DNA from: JADHUC01 sp964617665
Lineage (GTDB): Bacteria; Planctomycetota; Planctomycetia; Pirellulales; Pirellulaceae
Assembly: GCA_964617665.1 (NCBI GenBank)
Contig: CAZUAH010000581.1
Coordinates: forward strand, 1 to 8,714
Length of the DNA: 8,714 bases
Direction: 5' to 3'
The notes beneath the pieces were generated by a model, which was given only the letters and a program-made list of their open reading frames with translations, made no database searches and was not told the origin of the DNA. The position numbers were made by a program, and so were the translations under genes. Positions 6,127 to 8,714 of the stretch are shown piece after piece (positions within the stretch are counted from its first letter, which is position 1; each line of letters begins with the position of its first letter).

Positions 6127-6252
6127 CTAAATCCGCCCCATGGTGGCCACGACCGCGAGGAAACAGGCGAAGAGCCAGGAAAGGACCAGAAGCATGTACA
6201 GCATCTCCCAGCCGTTTCTCACCCGCTGCCTTCTGCTCTCCGCGTCATCCAT
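6127..6252 (-). CDS. 41-aa single-span membrane peptide
   Basis: The ATG at 6252-6250 overlaps the end of the upstream gene by 8 nt, and the TAG at 6129-6127 abuts the next ATG. The charged N-terminus MDDAESRRQRVRNGWE is followed by one hydrophobic segment at about 17-38 (MLYMLLVLSWLFACFLAVVA). The ribosome binding site is weak (AAGG about 10 nt upstream), consistent with coupled translation. It has the size and shape of a small phage membrane or lysis peptide, but nothing proves that role. Confidence 0.65.
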   Translation of the reverse strand: MDDAESRRQRVRNGWEMLYMLLVLSWLFACFLAVVATMGRI

Positions 6253-6562
6253 CTTCACCCATCCTTGCCGTACTATCCTCCACGTGTCGAGATTGACCCG
6301 CCAGCTCAGCCGATCTCGGGTCGAACGTTACACAGCAGAGCAGGGAAGTAGAGGCTTCACACTGCCGCAGGCCCAGCCCATCCCTGCCAGTGCAGTAGAT
6401 GAGCCGGTGACGCAGTAGGCGGCCACGCGTCAGGATGAAGGCCCGTCCGTCCACGTGCTCGCAGTTAGCGACGGCCTGAGCTCTTATGATGGCCTTGCAT
6501 AAGCTGTCCTCCAGGAAGCGGAATGGGCAGCCCTGCGCACACACGTGGTAGCGTCGGCTCAC
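6245..6562 (-). CDS. Cys-rich small protein, 105 aa
   Basis: I chose the GTG at 6562-6560, which overlaps the upstream TGA by four bases (GTGA); an ATG at 6613 would overlap the upstream gene by 55 nt and lacks a good ribosome binding site. Eight cysteines lie at 8, 12, 22, 34, 57, 68, 76 and 77, including CAQGC near the N-terminus, with histidines at 6, 36 and 52. It is basic in the middle (LTRGRLLRHRLIYCTGRDG) and polar at the C-terminus. A metal-binding DNA- or protein-interaction role is possible, but no family is recognised. GC at third codon positions drops near the 3' end. Confidence 0.6.
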   Translation of the reverse strand: MSRRYHVCAQGCPFRFLEDSLCKAIIRAQAVANCEHVDGRAFILTRGRLLRHRLIYCTGRDGLGLRQCEASTSLLCCVTFDPRSAELAGQSRHVEDSTARMGEDG

Positions 6563-6816
6563 GGTGCCGCCCGCCTCGCTGCGTACCATCCGCGAGCTCG
6601 CCGAGATCGCCATCTGGCCAGGTAGCGGCGGGCCATGGCATTTCCATGACGGGCTAGGCCCATCTTCTCGCGGACCCTAATCCAGCCTACCTTGCAGCTC
6701 TTGCTGCAAACCCGCTTGCGCGGATCGGTGGTGATGAATATCGCGCCGCAGAAAGGGCAGCGGACGCGGAAGCCGCGCCCAGGGAACAACAGGGCTTGTC
6801 GCTGGCCGTAGTCCAT
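6559..6816 (-). CDS. Small zinc-finger protein with basic tail, 85 aa
   Basis: The ATG at 6816-6814 overlaps the upstream stop (TGATG), with GGGGGA 6 nt upstream. Two cysteine pairs, C20-x2-C23 (CPFCG) and C37-x3-C41 (RVCSKSC), form a treble-clef or ribbon-type Cys4 zinc site like those in many short phage and bacterial proteins with a 'CPxCG...RxCSxxC' layout. The C-terminal half is strongly basic (ARHGNAMARRYLARWRSRRA, then RGWYAARRAAP), consistent with nucleic-acid binding. Likely a transcription or replication regulator acting on DNA (inference). Confidence 0.78.
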   Translation of the reverse strand: MDYGQRQALLFPGRGFRVRCPFCGAIFITTDPRKRVCSKSCKVGWIRVREKMGLARHGNAMARRYLARWRSRRARGWYAARRAAP

Positions 6817-7400
6817 CAGGCTTCCCCCGCTACTCTGGACAGGCATCCATCCGGGGCCGGCAGATCGTCCCGCACTTCTCGCTCAGACAGTGATCCGCAG
6901 TGCCAGCAGCAGCCGGTAGGCTCGTTTCGCCATGTGTCGGCCGGGCTGAGCACGGACAGCCGAACCTCTGTGAGGTACTGAGACACCCCACAGGCTGCAC
7001 AGGCGGGGCCGTCAATGGTGGCCTTCCACCATTGTCGGACGACGCGACCACCGCCCACCAGAGCCAAAGGACGATTGACGCTGCCGCGGAGACCGTGGTC
7101 ATGGCCGCGATGAGGCAGCCGGCCGGATACGCTTCTCCGCTTGGGTTCGGCATTTCGACACTCCAGAGCCTCTCGCTCAATGTCTATGTGTAGCTCCATC
7201 ATCATCTTTCGGGCGCGGATGAGGGTAGAATGCCAGAGGGTGGCGGTGTCTGACAGCTCGATTGAAGCGCAGGCTTTCCTGAGTACGCTGTCTCCCGGTT
7301 CCGAGCCCAGCGCTTCCATCGGGCCCTCAAGCGCATCGGTATAGACGCCCAGGCAGGAATATGCCTGCTCCAAGCGCGCGAGCAGTTCTTCATGTTTCAC
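6816..7400 (-). CDS. Early-operon protein with helical N-terminus and C-terminal Cys4 motif, 194 aa
   Basis: The GTG at 7400-7398 follows AAAGGGAG with a 5-nt spacer, and the stop overlaps the next ATG, so both ends are well supported. Residues 1-82 look helical (VKHEELLARLEQAYSCLGVY, then a 'TLWHSTLIRARKMMMELHID' segment). Residues about 83-120 are low in order, rich in Gly, His and Arg. Residues 128-170 hold CxxC pairs at C134/C137 and C165/C168, a zinc-ribbon-like site. In the middle third (about 7150-7030) third-position GC falls to about 68% in this frame, while an embedded frame is about 83%. The middle may therefore be constrained by the overlapping ORF, or this may be two proteins. 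No family recognised. It is the first gene after the 7497-7525 promoter. Confidence 0.65.
   Translation of the reverse strand: MKHEELLARLEQAYSCLGVYTDALEGPMEALGSEPGDSVLRKACASIELSDTATLWHSTLIRARKMMMELHIDIEREALECRNAEPKRRSVSGRLPHRGHDHGLRGSVNRPLALVGGGRVVRQWWKATIDGPACAACGVSQYLTEVRLSVLSPADTWRNEPTGCCWHCGSLSEREVRDDLPAPDGCLSRVAGEA
6830..7153 (-). CDS. Embedded out-of-frame membrane-protein ORF, 107 aa (candidate overlapping gene)
   Basis: This ORF lies wholly inside the 194-aa gene in another frame. The ATG at 7153-7151 has GGAG 7 nt upstream. The N-terminal part is MPNPSGEAYPAGC followed by a membrane segment at about 14-37 (LIAAMTTVSAAASIVLWLWW, then AVVA). The remainder is Pro/Cys/Gly-rich and less gene-like. 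By hand count, third-position GC is about 83% over the first 41 codons, against about 68% for the host frame there; the relation reverses further on. The plan recalls the phage overlapping lysis genes (phiX174 E inside D, or Rz1 inside Rz). Coincidence, or a sequencing frameshift joining two genes, cannot be excluded. Confidence 0.4.
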   Translation of the reverse strand: MPNPSGEAYPAGCLIAAMTTVSAAASIVLWLWWAVVASSDNGGRPPLTAPPVQPVGCLSTSQRFGCPCSARPTHGETSLPAAAGTADHCLSEKCGTICRPRMDACPE

Positions 7401-7440
7401 GGCGGCTCCCTTTCTGGGCTCCCGCGGAGTGAATGGGGTC

Positions 7441-7494
7441 CCCCTGGGTTTCCGCTTGCCAGCGGCAGGGGGACCGGTGCGGGAGCACCAGGGG
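7441..7494 (-). other. Three-way-junction-like inverted repeats (5' UTR or origin candidate)
   Basis: CCCCTGG (7441-7447) pairs with CCAGGGG (7488-7494), enclosing two perfect hairpins: CCGCT/AGCGG (7452-7456 and 7461-7465, 4-nt loop) and GGTGC/GCACC (7476-7480 and 7485-7489, 4-nt loop). The outer and second stems compete for 7488-7489. It starts at or just after the transcription start expected from the 7497-7525 promoter, so it would fold in the leader RNA. As DNA it could be part of a replication origin or packaging signal. Confidence 0.45.
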
Positions 7495-7496
7495 AG

Positions 7497-7525
7497 ACGG
7501 TATCGGATCGGGAACATTCGGTCAA
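7497..7525 (-). promoter_or_regulatory. Sigma70-like promoter of the early/replication operon
   Basis: On the minus strand TTGACC (7525-7520; 5 of 6 to TTGACA) is followed after 17 bp by TACCGT (7502-7497; fits TAnnnT). It lies about 97 bp upstream of the GTG start of the first early gene, downstream of the terminator that closes the late operon. Spacing and orientation fit well; activity is untested. Confidence 0.55.
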
Positions 7526-7565
7526 GCTCCGCGGGGCTTTTCCTTCCGAGCGTGACCTCCTGCGC

Positions 7566-7589
7566 GGAGCGCTTTGCCTGACGCGCTCC
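7566..7589. repeat. Perfect 7-bp inverted repeat with 10-nt loop (origin candidate)
   Basis: GGAGCGC (7566-7572) and GCGCTCC (7583-7589) flank the loop TTTGCCTGAC. HUH Rep proteins usually recognise or nick next to a hairpin of this size. It is in the non-coding control region, but the loop contains no nick motif that I recognise. Confidence 0.35.
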
Positions 7590-7719
7590 CCTCGCTTCGC
7601 TCGCCCCATGGGAGCGGGTTGGTAACAGTCGGGGCCAGGGATGTTTCCGTTCCTGGCGAGCGCCGGTTCGTGCGGCCGCCATCCGGCGCTATGCCGCACT
7701 GCACAGCGCTGCACACAAG

Positions 7720-7752
7720 AAAGCCCCAGGCGATGGGGGCGCCTGGGGCTTT
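7720..7752. terminator. Bidirectional intrinsic terminator ending the late operon
   Basis: AAAGCCCCAGGCG (7720-7732) and CGCCTGGGGCTTT (7740-7752) form a perfect 13-bp stem with a 7-nt loop. On the minus strand the stem's own TTT is followed by CTTGTG, giving a short T-rich tail. It lies 25 bp beyond the stop of the last late gene (7777) and separates the late operon from the early promoter. The A/T symmetry lets it work in either direction. Confidence 0.9.
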
Positions 7753-7776
7753 GTCACGCTCGGCCGGAGCCAGCTC

Positions 7777-7995
7777 TCAGGTTGTACCACCGTCTCCGGC
7801 GACCGTCAACCGCGACTGCAGCAGCCAGATCCCGAGCCCTGCCGCTGCACCGGCTATGGTGCCCAGCTCCTGCCCCCCTGAGACGGGAGCCAGCCACCCC
7901 GCGCACCCGCCCCAGGCTGCTCCGATGGATGCGAGTTGGCCGAGCGAGCGGGCAGGCTCGGGAAGAGACTGCAGCCAGCGCAAGACTCGGTTCAT
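7777..7995 (-). CDS. Small two-span membrane protein (holin-like), 72 aa
   Basis: The ATG at 7995-7993 overlaps the upstream stop (ATGA). A basic amphipathic N-terminus (MNRVLRWLQSLPEPARS) is followed by two moderately hydrophobic Gly/Ala-rich segments at about 19-37 (GQLASIGAAWGGCAGWLAPV) and 45-60 (GTIAGAAAGLGIWLLQ), with a short turn between them. It is the last gene before the terminator. Its size, its two spans and its place at the operon end would fit a small holin, but a virion membrane protein is equally possible; there is no family match from memory. Confidence 0.72.
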   Translation of the reverse strand: MNRVLRWLQSLPEPARSLGQLASIGAAWGGCAGWLAPVSGGQELGTIAGAAAGLGIWLLQSRLTVAGDGGTT

Positions 7996-8144
7996 CGGCT
8001 ACCGAAGGCCAGCCTCAGGATGGCGACGAAGATGAGCAGCGGAATCGAGGCGATGGCCACGACGAGCAGAACTCCGAGAGCGGCACCAACCATTTCGGCG
8101 GTGCTGCGCTCGGAATCCTGCGGGTATTCCTGCCCGTCTGCCAT
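7992..8144 (-). CDS. 50-aa single-span membrane peptide
   Basis: The ATG at 8144-8142 overlaps the upstream TAA (TAATG), and its TGA overlaps the next ATG (ATGA). The acidic N-terminus MADGQEYPQDSERSTAEM is followed by one long hydrophobic segment at about 19-47 (VGAALGVLLVVAIASIPLLI, then FVAILRLAF) and a GSR end. Acidic outside, hydrophobic core and short basic tail resemble the architecture of small phage membrane or coat peptides. No Zot/pI or other inovirus gene is present, so it is more likely one of the virion membrane proteins. Confidence 0.78.
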   Translation of the reverse strand: MADGQEYPQDSERSTAEMVGAALGVLLVVAIASIPLLIFVAILRLAFGSR

Positions 8145-8470
8145 TAGCCCTTGACCTTGCGGCCCTTGACCTTGCTGGTGCGCTCGCGCTTGACGCCACG
8201 CACCTTGGAAGCTGCGGCCCTGGCAGAATCTCCGGCGTTGTAGGGGCCAGAGACTGAGATCCCATCGCCCTCCACGATGTCCATCACCCCATCCACGACG
8301 GCCGGCACGACACCTAGCAGCGCTGTGACCACGATGTTCGCTACCTCGCCGGCCGTGATGCTCACACCTCCATCAGAATCAGGCTCCTTGGCCGACTGGA
8401 TATCGCTGTAGATGTCACCTGCCGCAGCAGCGAGCAGGCCGATGAAGGCGAAAATGAAAGTGACGCGCAT
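8144..8470 (-). CDS. Small membrane protein with basic repeat tail, 108 aa
   Basis: The ATG at 8470-8468 follows TAGGAG with a 5-nt spacer that begins right after the upstream stop. The N-terminal hydrophobic stretch MRVTFIFAFIGLLAAAAGD looks like a signal peptide or anchor. A second hydrophobic region lies at about 43-66 (EVANIVVTALLGVVPAVVDG). The C-terminal 25 residues are strongly basic (KVRGVKRERTSKVKGRKVKG). The end is encoded by a 15-nt tandem repeat giving KVKGRKVKG. A membrane protein with a DNA-binding tail fits a genome-membrane link in the virion (inference). Unknown family. Confidence 0.78.
   Translation of the reverse strand: MRVTFIFAFIGLLAAAAGDIYSDIQSAKEPDSDGGVSITAGEVANIVVTALLGVVPAVVDGVMDIVEGDGISVSGPYNAGDSARAAASKVRGVKRERTSKVKGRKVKG
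8147..8176 (-). repeat. 15-nt tandem repeat (two copies) encoding KVKG units
   Basis: Positions 8147-8161 and 8162-8176 differ only at the last base, giving the in-frame protein repeat KVKG-R-KVKG at the C-terminus of the 108-aa membrane protein. It looks like a recent duplication that lengthened the basic tail. Confidence 0.75.
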
Positions 8471-8478
8471 GGCGACTC

Positions 8479-8714
8479 CTATCGGTGGATGGTGTGCAGC
8501 CAGTCAGCGCGGACTGTGTACACCTTGGCATTGGGGCCGAGGAACCCCAGGTTGATGTTCGCGTTGTCGACGAGGCCCACGTAGGGCTGTCCACCAACGG
8601 AATTTGCATCGCGGGAGCTGATCTGCACCGAGTGCGGGATCTGCGCCACACCGTCAGCGTTGATGAAGCCGTGGGGGATGACGGCGGCCACATCGGCCGC
8701 ATCCGCTTCCACGG
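8479..8714 (-). CDS. 3' part of 95-aa beta-rich probable virion protein
   Basis: This continues the gene starting at 107; 8660-8714 duplicates 1-55. The sequence is rich in alternating hydrophobic residues, Gly, Asn and Asp, and lacks long helices or membrane segments, so it looks like a small beta-sandwich. The stretch AAVIPHGFINADGVAQIPHS loosely recalls the 'HGL...P..V' pattern of some small beta domains in phage virion and tail-fibre proteins. That resemblance is from memory and weak. It ends TAG at 8481-8479, and the next gene starts 8 nt further on. Adjacent to the capsid candidate, it is best described as a candidate vertex, spike or decoration protein. Function not established. Confidence 0.8.
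   Translation of the reverse strand, partial: VEADAADVAAVIPHGFINADGVAQIPHSVQISSRDANSVGGQPYVGLVDNANINLGFLGPNAKVYTVRADWLHTIHR
8660..8714. repeat. Terminal direct repeat, copy 2 (circular overlap)
   Basis: Exact copy of positions 1-55. It should be collapsed when the circle is closed. The reading frame of the gene crossing it is continuous from 107 down to 1 and on from 8659 down to 8479. Confidence 0.95.

Larger units (their letters stand above)
7401..7719. other. Non-coding control region, about 320 bp
   Basis: This is the longest stretch without a supported gene. Short ORFs cross it on both strands, but none has a ribosome binding site, recognisable domain or membrane segment. It holds the early promoter (7497-7525), the three-way repeat (7441-7494) and a 7-bp hairpin (7566-7589). 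It lies between the late-operon terminator and the early operon, the natural place for the replication origin (inference). Confidence 0.6.

Noticed and set aside
7397..7716. Minus-strand short frames in the control region
   Set aside because: Arg/Pro/Ser-rich, no good ribosome binding sites, and they cross the predicted promoter and hairpins.
7992..8144. Inovirus major coat protein (50-aa acidic-TM-basic peptide)
   Set aside because: The shape fits loosely, but no Zot/pI, pIII-like adsorption protein or ssDNA-binding gene set is present, and the genome carries a transglycosylase and a capsid-sized beta-rich protein instead.
1..8714. tRNA, rRNA, CRISPR array, insertion sequence, integrase or Xer dif-type site
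   Set aside because: None was seen on reading both strands: no cloverleaf with CCA or TTC arm, no regular spaced repeats, no transposase or recombinase motifs, and no dif-like half-sites.

Overview
The first 55 bases (1-55) recur exactly as the last 55 (8660-8714). The window therefore reads as one complete circular molecule of about 8,659 bp, opened inside a gene. It is GC-rich by eye. Every gene I can support lies on the minus strand, tightly packed with stop/start overlaps (TGATG, ATGA, GTGA, TAATG) and frequent GGAG-type ribosome binding sites. The content is viral: an HUH rolling-circle Rep, a membrane-anchored lytic transglycosylase, a likely capsid protein, and many small single-span membrane proteins. 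It looks like a small tailless bacteriophage with a membrane in the virion. In plan it resembles Corticoviridae (PM2, about 10 kb dsDNA) and Finnlakeviridae (FLiP, about 9.2 kb ssDNA), but I recognise no close relative. The host is probably a GC-rich Gram-negative bacterium (inference).

Layout in the direction of transcription (decreasing coordinates). (1) About 7753-7401 is a control region: a bidirectional intrinsic terminator (7720-7752), about 320 bp without a supported gene, a sigma70-like promoter (7525-7497), hairpins and a three-way structure. (2) 7400-4409 is the early/replication operon: a 194-aa protein with a C-terminal Cys4 motif and a membrane-protein ORF embedded in another frame, an 85-aa zinc-finger protein, a 105-aa Cys-rich protein, a 41-aa membrane peptide, an 80-aa protein with Cys pairs, and Rep. 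(3) 4408-4241 is an intergenic switch with a second promoter (4365-4337) and an inverted repeat just downstream. (4) 4240, through the window ends, to 7777 is the late/virion operon: seven small proteins, six with membrane segments and one highly basic, then the transglycosylase, a 120-aa probable virion protein, the 259-aa capsid candidate, a 95-aa beta-rich protein crossing the window ends, and three more small membrane proteins before the terminator.

As a working model (inference), Rep nicks an origin and drives rolling-circle replication. The Cys-rich small proteins are candidate regulators or host-takeover factors. The late operon builds a protein shell over a membrane loaded with phage proteins, with the transglycosylase opening peptidoglycan at entry or exit. 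I see no Walker-A packaging ATPase, no Zot/pI (against an inovirus), no large microvirus-type capsid gene and no integrase.
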